A DNA stretch of 34,281 nt, taken from contig CALXGC010000065.1 of the NCBI GenBank assembly GCA_944387755.1, positions 1 to 34,281 of the forward strand. The letters are read 5' to 3'. Origin of the DNA: an uncultured Oscillospiraceae bacterium. Its GTDB lineage: Bacteria > Bacillota_A > Clostridia > Oscillospirales > Oscillospiraceae. Each line of letters begins with the position of its first letter. Position 1 is the first letter of the stretch. Position numbers and translations under genes: made by a program. The notes under the pieces were generated by a model. The model saw only the letters and a program-made list of their open reading frames with translations. It was not told the DNA's origin and made no database searches. This document shows positions 1 through 6,232 of the stretch, piece by piece.

Positions 1-5
1 GCAAT

Positions 6-968
6 ATGAACGAAGTTCTTCAGCGAGTGTATCAAATCGGCGTCATTCCGGTCATTGCCATTGACGACGCCGACAAGGCGGTCCCCCTGGCTCAAGCCCT
101 GGTAAAGGGCGGTCTGCCTGCCGCCGAAGTCACCTTCCGCACCGCCGCCGGCGAGGAGGCCATCCGCCGCATTGTTAACGAGGTCCCCGACATGCTGGTG
201 GGAGCCGGCACGGTTCTCACCACCGAGCAGGCCGACCGGGCCATCGCCGCCGGGGCCCAGTTTATCGTCAGCCCCGGCTTCAACCCCGTGGTCACCCGCT
301 ACGTCATCGACAAGGGCGTGCCCATGATGCCCGGCACCGCCACCCCCGGCGAGATGGAGCAGGCCATGAGCATGGGCCTGGACGTGGTGAAGTTCTTCCC
401 CGCGGAGCAGAACGGCGGCGTGGCCAAGCTGAAGGCCCTGGCCGGCCCCTACACCACCCTCCACTGGATGCCCACCGGAGGGGTGAACACCAAGAACCTG
501 ATGGACTACCTGAGCTTTGACAAGATCGTGGCCTGCGGCGGCACCTGGATGGTGAAGAAGGACTTGATCGAGGGCGAGCGGTGGGACGAGATCACCCGCA
601 TCTGCCGGGAGGCGGTCCAGACCATGCTGGGCTTTGAGCTGAAGCACGTGGGCATCAACTGCGCCGACGAGGCCGAGGCCGAAAAGACTGCCAAGACCTT
701 CTGCGCCCTGTTCGGCCTGGAGTATAAGCCGGGCAACTCCTCTGTCTTTGCCGGCAGCGCGGTGGAGTGCATGAAGAGCCCCTACCTGGGCAAGTACGGC
801 CACATCGCCATCGGCACCAACAGCGTGGACCGGGCCATGTACCACCTGGGCCTCCAGGGCGTGACCTTCAACGAGTCCACCCGCAAGACCGACGGCAAGG
901 GCAAGACCAAGGCCATCTATCTGGACGGCGAGGTGGGCGGATTCGCTGTCCACCTGGTGCAGAAGTAA
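6..968 (+). CDS. eda: KDPG/KHG aldolase fused to a C-terminal VOC-like domain
   Basis: Cleaves 2-keto-3-deoxy-6-phosphogluconate to pyruvate and glyceraldehyde-3-phosphate (and probably 4-hydroxy-2-oxoglutarate) in the cytoplasm, the last step of hexuronate/Entner-Doudoroff catabolism. Residues 1-208 are a complete class I aldolase: E41 and R45 in AEVTFR, the GAGTV and SPGF loops, the Schiff-base lysine K129 in KFFPAE, and PTGG at 157-159. Residues 210-320 form an extra domain with a glyoxalase/VOC look (LKHVGIN, H214; GHIAIGT, H266); standard KDPG aldolases stop near 210 residues. The ATG at 6 is so near the window edge that its ribosome site is not visible. kdgK follows after 71 bases with no terminator between, so they are probably co-transcribed. 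The aldolase call is firm; the tail's role is unknown. Confidence 0.93.
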   Translation: MNEVLQRVYQIGVIPVIAIDDADKAVPLAQALVKGGLPAAEVTFRTAAGEEAIRRIVNEVPDMLVGAGTVLTTEQADRAIAAGAQFIVSPGFNPVVTRYVIDKGVPMMPGTATPGEMEQAMSMGLDVVKFFPAEQNGGVAKLKALAGPYTTLHWMPTGGVNTKNLMDYLSFDKIVACGGTWMVKKDLIEGERWDEITRICREAVQTMLGFELKHVGINCADEAEAEKTAKTFCALFGLEYKPGNSSVFAGSAVECMKSPYLGKYGHIAIGTNSVDRAMYHLGLQGVTFNESTRKTDGKGKTKAIYLDGEVGGFAVHLVQK

Positions 969-1039
969 CTCCCGGCCCTTTATAGAAGTACAAGAACCCG
1001 ACAGAAGAAACCAACGGACAGATTTGAGGAGGAACGATC

Positions 1040-2068
1040 ATGGCGAAAGTCATCACCTTCGGCGAACTGATGGTCCGCCTGCAGCCCTATAACTACGAGC
1101 GCTTTGTCCAGGCCGACCACCTGGAGTTCACCTTCGGCGGCGGGGAGGCCAACGTGGCGGTCTCCCTGGCCAACTACGGGGTGGACACGGCCTATGTCAC
1201 CAAGCTCCCCGCCCACGCCATCGGCCAGGCGGCGGTCAACTCCCTGCGGCGGTACGGCGTGGACACCAGCAAGATCGTCCGCGGCGGCGACCGCGTGGGC
1301 ATCTACTACAACGAGAAGGGCGCCTCCCAGCGGGGCAGCGTGTGCATCTACGACCGGGCCCACTCGGCCATCCAGGAGTCGGACCCCAGCGACTTTGACT
1401 GGGACAAGATCTTCGAGGGCGCGGAGTGGTTCCACTTCACCGGCATCACCCCGGCCCTGGGCCCCAACCTGGTGGAGGCCTGCCGCCAGGCCTGCAAGGC
1501 CGCCAAGGCCCGCGGCATCAAGATCTCCTGCGACCTGAACTACCGGGGCAAGCTGTGGACCCGTCAGCAGGCCCGGGAGGCCATGACCGACCTGTGCCAG
1601 TACGTGGACGTGTGCATCTCCAACGAGGAGGACGCCAAGGACGTGTTCGGCATCGAGGCCGAGGCCACCGACATCTACGCCGGCGAGATCAACCGGGAGG
1701 GCTATAAGTCCGTGGCCAAGCAGCTGGCCGACAAGTTCGGCTTCGAGAAGGTGGCCATCACCCTGCGCGAGTCCCACTCCGCCTCCGACAACGGCTGGAG
1801 CGCCATGCTCTACGACGTGGCCTCCGGGGAGTACTGCTTCTCCAAGAAGTACGAGCTGCGCATCATCGACCGCGTGGGCGGCGGCGACAGCTTCGGCGGC
1901 GGCCTGATCTACGCGCTGCTCACCGGCAAGAGCACCCAGGACGCGGTGGAGTTCGCCGTGGCGGCCTCCGCTCTGAAGCACACCATCGAGGGCGACTACA
2001 ACCTGGTGACGGTGGCCGAGGTGGAGAAGCTGGCCGGCGGCGACGGCTCCGGCCGCATCCAGCGCTGA
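1040..2068 (+). CDS. kdgK: 2-keto-3-deoxygluconate kinase (PfkB family)
   Basis: A 342-residue ribokinase/PfkB sugar kinase. It most likely phosphorylates KDG to KDPG, the substrate of the aldolase just upstream. PfkB marks are visible: N-terminal FGELMVRL, the FGGGEANVA sugar-binding loop near residue 32, and the second signature DRVGGGDSFGGG (277-288) with the catalytic aspartate D283 and anion hole. The start follows GAGGAGGA by 6 bases. The pairing with eda supports KDG as substrate; sequence alone cannot separate KDG from another keto-sugar acid or fructose. A hairpin about 40 bases past the stop probably ends the unit. Confidence 0.88.
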   Translation: MAKVITFGELMVRLQPYNYERFVQADHLEFTFGGGEANVAVSLANYGVDTAYVTKLPAHAIGQAAVNSLRRYGVDTSKIVRGGDRVGIYYNEKGASQRGSVCIYDRAHSAIQESDPSDFDWDKIFEGAEWFHFTGITPALGPNLVEACRQACKAAKARGIKISCDLNYRGKLWTRQQAREAMTDLCQYVDVCISNEEDAKDVFGIEAEATDIYAGEINREGYKSVAKQLADKFGFEKVAITLRESHSASDNGWSAMLYDVASGEYCFSKKYELRIIDRVGGGDSFGGGLIYALLTGKSTQDAVEFAVAASALKHTIEGDYNLVTVAEVEKLAGGDGSGRIQR

Positions 2069-2106
2069 GTTTGCTGTTTTCTTCATTCCTTATTTCTTAT
2101 CTGATT

Positions 2107-2147
2107 GGAAATCGGACCGGTTGCCTGGCGTAATCGGTCCGTTTTCC
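2107..2147 (+). terminator. Hairpin terminator after kdgK
   Basis: Arms GGAAATCGGACCG (2107-2119) and CGGTCCGTTTTCC (2135-2147) pair with one T-T mismatch; the T-run lies in the 3' arm. It probably separates the eda-kdgK transcript from the second kinase gene. A ribosome site for the latter follows at 2195-2201. Confidence 0.6.
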
Positions 2148-2211
2148 TCTTGCGGCAACCCGCCTCCGCCCAGCCGGGCGGGGCGCGTCCGGCGAAAGGA
2201 GATGTGCTTAG

Positions 2212-3300
2212 ATGGAACACTTTAACCCGCTGCTGAAAGAGGTCCGCTCCCCGCAGAAATTCATCACCATCGGCGAGATTATGCTGCGCCTGACCCCTCC
2301 CAACTATGAGAAAATCCGCATGGCCAGCAGCTTTGAGGCCAGCTACGGCGGCAGCGAGGCCAATATCGCCCTGGCCCTGGCCAACCTGGGCATCGACAGC
2401 ACCTTCTTCAGCGTCGTCCCCAACAACAGCCTGGGCAAAAGCGCCGTGCGTATGCTCCGCAGCAACGACGTCCACTGCACGCCTGTGATCCTCTCCACCC
2501 CGGAGGAGACCCCCACCCACCGCCTGGGCACCTACTACCTGGAGACTGGCTATGGCATCCGGCCCAGCAAGGTGACGTACGACCGCAAGCACAGCGCCTT
2601 TGTGGAGTATGACTTCAGCAAGGTGGACCTGGAGAAGCTGCTGGACGGCTTTGACTGGCTGCACCTGAGCGGCATCACCCCCGCCCTGTGCCCCAGCTGC
2701 GCCAAGCTCACCCTGGACTGCCTGAAGGTGGCCCACGACAAGGGCATGACCATCAGCTTTGACGGCAACTTCCGCTCCGCCCTGTGGACCTGGGAGCAGG
2801 CCAGAGATTTCTGCACCCAGTGCCTGCCCTATGTCAACGTGCTCATGGGCATTGAGCCCTATCACCTGTGGCGGGACGAGGAGGACCACAGCAAGGGCGA
2901 CTGGAAGGACGGCGTCCCCCTCCAGCCCAGCTATGAGCAGCAGGAGGAGATCTTCGAGGCCTTCGTGGCGCGCTACCCCAACCTCACCTGCATCGCCCGC
3001 CATGTGCGCTATGCCCACAGCGGCAGCGAGAACAGCCTGAAGGCCTTCGTGTGGTACGACGGCCACACCTTTGAGAGCCGCCTGTTCACCTTCACCATCC
3101 TGGACCGGGTGGGCGGCGGCGACGCCTTCGCCAGCGGCCTCATCTACGCCATGATGAACCACTATAAGCCCATGGACATGATCAACTTCGCCGTGGCCAG
3201 CAGCGCCATCAAGCACACCATCCACGGCGACGGCAACATTACCGACGACGCGGAGACCATCCGCAACCTGATGAACATGAACTACGACATCAAGCGCTGA
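2212..3300 (+). CDS. PfkB-family sugar kinase, divergent KdgK paralogue
   Basis: A 362-residue PfkB kinase related to the upstream KDG kinase: shared ITIGEIMLRL-type start, YGGSEANIALALANLG sugar-binding loop (45-60), LSGITPAL, and the signature DRVGGGDAFASG (298-309) with catalytic D304. It differs by an 11-residue N-terminal extension and an acidic insertion near residues 221-245. AAAGGAG at 2195-2201 precedes the ATG by 10 bases. It is behind a likely terminator, so it may be separately expressed. Substrate unknown: KDG, a related keto-deoxy acid, or another hexose acid. Confidence 0.85.
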   Translation: MEHFNPLLKEVRSPQKFITIGEIMLRLTPPNYEKIRMASSFEASYGGSEANIALALANLGIDSTFFSVVPNNSLGKSAVRMLRSNDVHCTPVILSTPEETPTHRLGTYYLETGYGIRPSKVTYDRKHSAFVEYDFSKVDLEKLLDGFDWLHLSGITPALCPSCAKLTLDCLKVAHDKGMTISFDGNFRSALWTWEQARDFCTQCLPYVNVLMGIEPYHLWRDEEDHSKGDWKDGVPLQPSYEQQEEIFEAFVARYPNLTCIARHVRYAHSGSENSLKAFVWYDGHTFESRLFTFTILDRVGGGDAFASGLIYAMMNHYKPMDMINFAVASSAIKHTIHGDGNITDDAETIRNLMNMNYDIKR

Positions 3301-3303
3301 CGG

Positions 3304-3344
3304 CAAAAAAGGACCCCGCCCGGTTTTGAACCCGGACGGGGTCC
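3304..3344 (-). terminator. Intrinsic terminator of the ArsR gene
   Basis: Stem AGGACCCCG-c-CCGG / CCGG-a-CGGGGTCCT (3310-3344). Read on the minus strand it is followed by TTTTTT (complement of 3305-3310), a standard intrinsic terminator for the convergent regulator gene. On the plus strand it lacks a T-run but may also slow the polymerase leaving the kinase gene. Confidence 0.85.
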
Positions 3345-3363
3345 TCCGCATATATTCCGGCGT

Positions 3364-3726
3364 TCAGGCCGAGGGACAGGCGATCTCCACCAGGCGCTCT
3401 ATCATGCGGTGGAGCAGCTGGGCCTGCTGTGTGGCGGCGGCCCGGTAATAGACCTCTTTCCCCTCCCGGCGGCTGACAATCAGCCCCGCGGACTTGAGCT
3501 GCCGCAGGTGGTGGGACACCGCCGGACTGCTCATGTCCACCATGGCGGAGAGGTTGATGACGCACTCCTCACAGTGGCACAGCAGCCAGAAAATCCGGAT
3601 GCGGCTCCCGTCCCCCAGCTGCTTAAAAATCTCCGCCGCCTTCTGAAACTCCTCCACGCTGGGCATATGCTCCAGCTCTCGCTCCATGGACTGCCCGTGG
3701 TCGTGGGGCAGCGCTCTGCCTGCCAT
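3364..3726 (-). CDS. ArsR/SmtB-family metalloregulator
   Basis: A 120-residue winged-helix repressor. The core is AEIFKQLGDGSRIRIFWLL, then the recognition helix SSPAVSHHLRQLKSAGLI and the beta wing REGKEVYYRA. LCHCEECV just before the recognition helices resembles the CxC-type metal/arsenite site of ArsR (LCVCDL) with an extra cysteine, so thiol-based metal or metalloid sensing is likely. The start chosen is the inner ATG (MAGRAL) because GGAGGGGGAG stands directly upstream; a 21-residue longer reading would run into the tRNA-Arg terminator hairpin. No metal transporter adjoins it, so the regulated gene is not evident. Confidence 0.85.
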   Translation of the reverse strand: MAGRALPHDHGQSMERELEHMPSVEEFQKAAEIFKQLGDGSRIRIFWLLCHCEECVINLSAMVDMSSPAVSHHLRQLKSAGLIVSRREGKEVYYRAAATQQAQLLHRMIERLVEIACPSA

Positions 3727-3750
3727 TGGCTTCTCCCCCTCCGCTGTGTA

Positions 3751-3787
3751 AATAAAGCGGGAGGGCGCGGAGCACCGCGCCTCTCCC
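3751..3787 (-). terminator. Hairpin between tRNA-Arg and the ArsR gene
   Basis: Arms GGGAGGGCGCGG (3759-3770) and CCGCGCCTCTCCC (3775-3787), loop AGCA; on the minus strand it is followed by GCTTTATTT. Likely the tRNA-Arg terminator; leaky read-through could still supply the ArsR gene, for which no separate promoter was evident. Confidence 0.6.
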
Positions 3788-3794
3788 AAGCTTC

Positions 3795-3871
3795 TGGCAC
3801 CCCCGGCTGGATTCGAACCAGTGGCCTGCCGCTTAGGAGGCGGCCGCTCTATCCATCTGAGCTACGGGGGC
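3795..3871 (-). tRNA. tRNA-Arg (anticodon CCU)
   Basis: Complete 77-base cloverleaf on the minus strand: acceptor GCCCCCG/CGGGGGT, GTAGCTCAG D-arm, anticodon stem GCCGC/GCGGC around loop CTCCTAA (anticodon CCU), T-arm GGTTCGAATCC, discriminator G and encoded CCA (complement of 3795-3797). Reads the AGG codon. Confidence 0.95.
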
Positions 3872-3886
3872 ATGGAATACAGTGTT

Positions 3887-3915
3887 ATTGTAGCGGCTTT
3901 GCCTTCTTCTGTCAA
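3887..3915 (-). promoter_or_regulatory. Sigma-A promoter of tRNA-Arg
   Basis: Minus strand TTGACA (3915-3910), 17-base spacer, TACAAT (3892-3887); transcription would begin a few bases before the tRNA. It is back to back with the signal peptidase promoter. Confidence 0.88.
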
Positions 3916-3930
3916 CGAAAACCTGAACGG

Positions 3931-3959
3931 TTGCATTTTTGCCGGGAAGCGGGTATAAT
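3931..3959 (+). promoter_or_regulatory. Sigma-A promoter of the signal peptidase gene
   Basis: TTGCAT (3931-3936), 17-base spacer, TATAAT (3954-3959), then AGGAGGT at 3981-3987 and the ATG at 3994. Confidence 0.85.
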
Positions 3960-3993
3960 AAAAGACCACAGAATTCCCACAGGAGGTAATTCC

Positions 3994-4617
3994 ATGGCCA
4001 ACGAGTTTGAACCCCGCTCCCTCCAGGAGGAGCCCGCCCCGCCGGAGGACGAGGAGGAATCGCAGCCGTCAGAGGACCTGTTTTACTGGCTCCACTCTCT
4101 GACCACCATGCTGGTGTGTCTGGTGATTGCGTTCACCTTCTTCGGCCGGCTGACGCGGGTGGACGGCACCTCCATGACCAACACCCTTCAGGACGGACAG
4201 ATGCTGCTGGTCTGGTCCCTGGGCTATCAGCCGGAACAGGGGGATATTGTGGTGCTCAACAAGACCACTGCCACCCATCTCCAGGGCGTGGCCATCGTCA
4301 AGCGGGTCATCGCAGTGGGAGGCCAGACGGTGGACATCGACTATGATACCAACACAGTCTATGTGGACGGCACCGCGCTGGACGAGCCCTACATCAAAGA
4401 GCCCATGATCGACATGCGGGGCAGAGAGCTCTTCGGCGGCACCCACTTTGAAGTTCCGGAGGGCTCCATCTTCGTCATGGGGGACAACCGCAACGGCTCC
4501 GACGACAGCCGCGACAGCCGCATCGGAACCATTGACGAGGACTATGTGCTGGGCAAAGCGGTGCTCTCCCTCTTCCCCTTCTCCACCTTCGGACTTCTGA
4601 GCCACGGCGCCGTATGA
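3994..4617 (+). CDS. lepB: Type I signal peptidase
   Basis: Cleaves signal peptides from exported proteins at the outer face of the membrane. 207 residues: an acidic, proline-rich cytoplasmic N-terminus (1-28), one membrane segment (about 33-51), then the S26 domain with catalytic S60 in DGTSM, catalytic lysine K103 in VKRVIAVGG, and GDNRNGSDDSRDSR box E. AGGAGGT precedes the ATG by 6 bases. An upstream in-frame extension to 3409 is open but crosses the tRNA-Arg gene antisense, so it is not used. Monocistronic: own promoter and terminator. Confidence 0.95.
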   Translation: MANEFEPRSLQEEPAPPEDEEESQPSEDLFYWLHSLTTMLVCLVIAFTFFGRLTRVDGTSMTNTLQDGQMLLVWSLGYQPEQGDIVVLNKTTATHLQGVAIVKRVIAVGGQTVDIDYDTNTVYVDGTALDEPYIKEPMIDMRGRELFGGTHFEVPEGSIFVMGDNRNGSDDSRDSRIGTIDEDYVLGKAVLSLFPFSTFGLLSHGAV

Positions 4618-4618
4618 C

Positions 4619-4647
4619 AAAGGCCGGTTCCATCTGAACCGGCCTTT
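4619..4647. terminator. Bidirectional terminator between lepB and the sigma-like gene
   Basis: AAAGGCCGGTTC, loop CATCT, GAACCGGCCTTTT. T-run on the plus strand and a shorter one on the minus strand; the two flanking genes converge on it. Confidence 0.85.
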
Positions 4648-4651
4648 TCCG

Positions 4652-4969
4652 TCACTTCATGCCCCGCAGATAGGCCTCCGCGCCATAGCGCAGGCAGCGC
4701 TGAAGCCGCCGCTCCCCCCGCTTGATGGTGCGGGAGACGGTGGACTTGTCCACCCCCAGCCGCTCCCCGATCTCCCGCATGTTGTACCCCTCCGCATAGT
4801 AGAGCAGCAGCACCTGCCGCTGCTTCTCCGTCACGTCCTCCCGCAGGGCGCGGACCAGGTTGCGCTTCAGCCGGTCCAGCTCCTGGCTGTTGTCGCCGGC
4901 CATCTGCCGGCTGTAGGCCGCCATATCGGCGGCGTACTTCCGGCCCCTCCTATAGCGTGTATTTGACAT
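4652..4969 (-). CDS. Sigma-70 region-4-like DNA-binding protein
   Basis: 105 residues. The C-terminal half is a clear sigma region 4 helix-turn-helix: VTEKQRQVLLLYYAEGYNMR, then EIGERLGVDKSTVSRTIKRG. The N-terminus is short and basic (MSNTRYRRGRKYA) with no region 2, so it is not a full sigma factor and resembles the small region-4 proteins found in phage and mobile-element late-control modules. The start is the second ATG (GGGGG about 10 bases upstream); an ATG 21 bases earlier is possible and overlaps the preceding gene more. Last gene of a tight three-gene set. Confidence 0.75.
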   Translation of the reverse strand: MSNTRYRRGRKYAADMAAYSRQMAGDNSQELDRLKRNLVRALREDVTEKQRQVLLLYYAEGYNMREIGERLGVDKSTVSRTIKRGERRLQRCLRYGAEAYLRGMK

Positions 4970-5183
4970 TCCGGCGGTACCCCCTGTCATAGTAGCGCTC
5001 CGTCAGCACGGCCAGCTCCCTGGCCTCCCGGAGCATGGTGGACAGCATATGAATCCGTTCGGCCAGCGCCTGCCGCTGCTCCTCGCTGTCCGTCCCCTCC
5101 AGCCTCTCCTGAAGCTGGCCGATGCGCACGGACAGCGCGCGGGCATGGGCCCGGTACTCCACCGACAACTCCAATAGGGTCAT
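4950..5183 (-). CDS. Small helical (coiled-coil) protein of unknown function
   Basis: 77 residues, highly charged and helical, with heptad-like leucines (LSVRIGQLQERLEG, AERIHMLSTMLREARELAVL) and a basic YYDRGYRRN tail. AGGAGG lies about 10 bases before the ATG. Its ATG overlaps the stop of the zinc-ribbon gene (ATGA) and its end overlaps the next gene, indicating translational coupling. Small helical proteins upstream of region-4 regulators occur in phage-derived modules, but I do not recognise a named family. Confidence 0.7.
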   Translation of the reverse strand: MTLLELSVEYRAHARALSVRIGQLQERLEGTDSEEQRQALAERIHMLSTMLREARELAVLTERYYDRGYRRNVKYTL

Positions 5184-5389
5184 ACGTCCTTCGCCTCCTC
5201 CTGTCTCTCTCTCCGGCGTAAGCTCTCCCGCCGGTATGCACACCGGGCGCAGACCAGCCGCCCGCCCCAGCGGAACATCCTGTCTCCCACATACTGCTCC
5301 TCCCCGCAGGCCGGACACACCGCCATGGGCGGCGCCATTTGTACGTCCCGCAGCGGCGGAAGCAGGCAGGGAATTTCTTCGATTCTCGT
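5180..5389 (-). CDS. Small zinc-ribbon protein, possible ACG start
   Basis: From the internal ATG at 5338 it is 52 residues; from an ACG at 5389 it would be 69 residues (IEEIPCLLPPLRDVQ precedes the internal Met). CPAC and CARC pairs about 25 residues apart make a treble-clef/zinc-ribbon site, followed by a basic tail. A perfect AGGAGGTGA lies about 8 bases before the ACG, while the internal ATGs have no convincing ribosome site; the extension also reads as ordinary protein. The stop overlaps the next ATG by 4 bases. The ACG could be a real rare start, a mutation or a base error; it lies in a frame easily missed because it is short. Confidence 0.6.
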   Translation of the reverse strand, partial: TRIEEIPCLLPPLRDVQMAPPMAVCPACGEEQYVGDRMFRWGGRLVCARCAYRRESLRRRERQEEAKDV

Positions 5390-5435
5390 AGCGCTTCACC
5401 TCCTCAAAAAAATAAAAGAAAAATGAAAAAAGGGG

Positions 5436-5464
5436 TTGACACAGCGGCCCCCTTCTGGTAAAAT
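5436..5464 (+). promoter_or_regulatory. Sigma-A promoter of the tRNA-Thr/tRNA-Tyr unit
   Basis: TTGACA (5436-5441), 17-base spacer, TAAAAT (5459-5464), about 30 bases before tRNA-Thr. Confidence 0.88.
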
Positions 5465-5494
5465 AACACCTGCTGTTGGACAGCACACCAATCC

Positions 5495-5570
5495 GCTGGT
5501 GTAGCTCAGCCGGTAGAGCAGCTGATTTGTAATCAGCAGGTCGGGGGTTCGAATCCGTCCACCAGCTCCA
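5495..5570 (+). tRNA. tRNA-Thr (anticodon UGU)
   Basis: 76 bases: acceptor GCTGGTG/CACCAGC, GTAGCTCAG D-arm, anticodon stem GCTGA/TCAGC with loop TTTGTAA (anticodon UGU), T-arm GGGGGTTCGAATCCGTC, encoded CCA at 5568-5570. Confidence 0.95.
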
Positions 5571-5581
5571 CAATTCTATAT

Positions 5582-5666
5582 GGAGGAGTTCCCGAGTGGC
5601 CAAAGGGGGCAGACTGTAAATCTGTTGCGTTTCGCTTCGGTGGTTCGAATCCACCCTCCTCCACCA
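5582..5666 (+). tRNA. tRNA-Tyr (anticodon GUA)
   Basis: 85 bases with the long variable arm typical of tRNA-Tyr: acceptor GGAGGAG/CTCCTCC, anticodon arm CAGACTGTAAATCTG (GUA), variable stem around GCGTTTCGC, T-arm GTGGTTCGAATCCAC, encoded CCA at 5664-5666. Eleven bases after tRNA-Thr, so one transcript. Confidence 0.95.
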
Positions 5667-5668
5667 TG

Positions 5669-5705
5669 AAAACGGTAGTTCTTTCAGAACTGCCGTTTTT
5701 TGTTG
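5669..5705 (+). terminator. Terminator after tRNA-Tyr
   Basis: AAAACGGTAGTTCT, short loop, AGAACTGCCGTTTTTT (one G-T pair), followed by more T. Standard intrinsic terminator. Confidence 0.88.
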
Positions 5706-5734
5706 TCCCTACAGAAGCCGCCGGTTCAGCCTCT

Positions 5735-6022
5735 TACGCCCCCTCCGCCTCGCTTCACTCGACGCCTCCCCCGTGGTGTTTACCCCCTCCGCCTCGCTTC
5801 GCTCGGCACCTCCCCCGAAGGGGGAGGCTTTGGAGGAGGCAACGTCCGCTGCCGTAGGGGCGGCCTGTGGCCGCCCGACCCCCTTGTGAAAGGAGGGCCG
5901 CCGGAGGCGGCGGGGGGATTCCAAAACGGCGGGCGCGCCGGGCCGCCGCGTCCCGCGCATACGTCCGCCCCCTCATCCGGCGCTTCGCGCCACCTTCCCC
6001 CCTGCGGGGGGAAGGCTTTTTT
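5735..6022 (-). repeat. Mosaic intergenic repeat block, copy 1 (inverted relative to copy 2)
   Basis: No gene. Built from hairpin modules that recur in the opposite orientation at 9707-9995. Module A (5783-5850) includes CGCCTCGCTTCGCTCGGCACCT and CTCCCCCGAAGGGGGAG; module C (about 5854-5876) is GTAGGGGCGGCC-TGTGGCCGCCC; module B (5959-6022) includes CGTCCGCCCCCTCATCCGG and CCTTCCCCCCTGCGGGGGGAAGG. A degraded partial module A sits at 5735-5774, and GGGCGCGCCGGGCCG at 5931-5945 matches the module D core of copy 2. Open frames here are products of GC-rich repeats, not genes. Confidence 0.85.
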
Positions 6023-6067
6023 TGACCCCTCGGCCCTGTGATGGGGGGCTTTGGGGTGCAAAAATCC

Positions 6068-6127
6068 GAAATAGAACTAATGTTCTATTTCTTGCTCTAT
6101 CATACCTCTATTTGCCGCGGCTGTCAA
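6068..6127 (-). promoter_or_regulatory. Orphan sigma-A promoter with a LexA-like operator and no gene after it
   Basis: On the minus strand: TTGACA (6127-6122), 17-base spacer, TATGAT (6104-6099), then at the expected start of transcription a perfect dyad GAAATAGAAC-N4-GTTCTATTTC (6068-6091; 10-base arms). Its core GAAC-N4-GTTC resembles Firmicute LexA (SOS) boxes. Transcription would run only into the mosaic repeats and then antisense to the tRNA-Tyr terminator; no credible reading frame follows. It may drive a small RNA or be the remnant of a lost SOS gene. Confidence 0.7.
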
Positions 6128-6186
6128 GGGGTAATCGAAATTTTTTCGAACAAATGGCCGGTTTTTATCTCCGGGGAATTTTGGGC

Positions 6187-6220
6187 GCAAAAAAGCCGCC
6201 TCCCGGAAGGGGAGGCGGCT
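6187..6220 (-). terminator. Terminator of the small P-loop gene
   Basis: Stem GCCGCCTCCC / GGGAGGCGGC (about 6195-6219); on the minus strand it is followed by TTTTTTG (complement of 6188-6194). Confidence 0.88.
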
Positions 6221-6232
6221 GAGCGGATGCGC

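Noticed and set aside
3409..3993. Upstream extension of the signal peptidase gene
   Set aside because: It crosses tRNA-Arg and the ArsR gene antisense; promoter and AGGAGGT place the start at 3994.
5184..5654. Long minus-strand frame ending in the 77-residue protein
   Set aside because: It runs antisense through both tRNA genes; only the part after the ribosome site at 5183 is credible.
5700..6061. Several 60-110 codon frames in the repeat blocks
   Set aside because: Pro/Arg/Gly-rich translations of palindromic repeats without ribosome sites.
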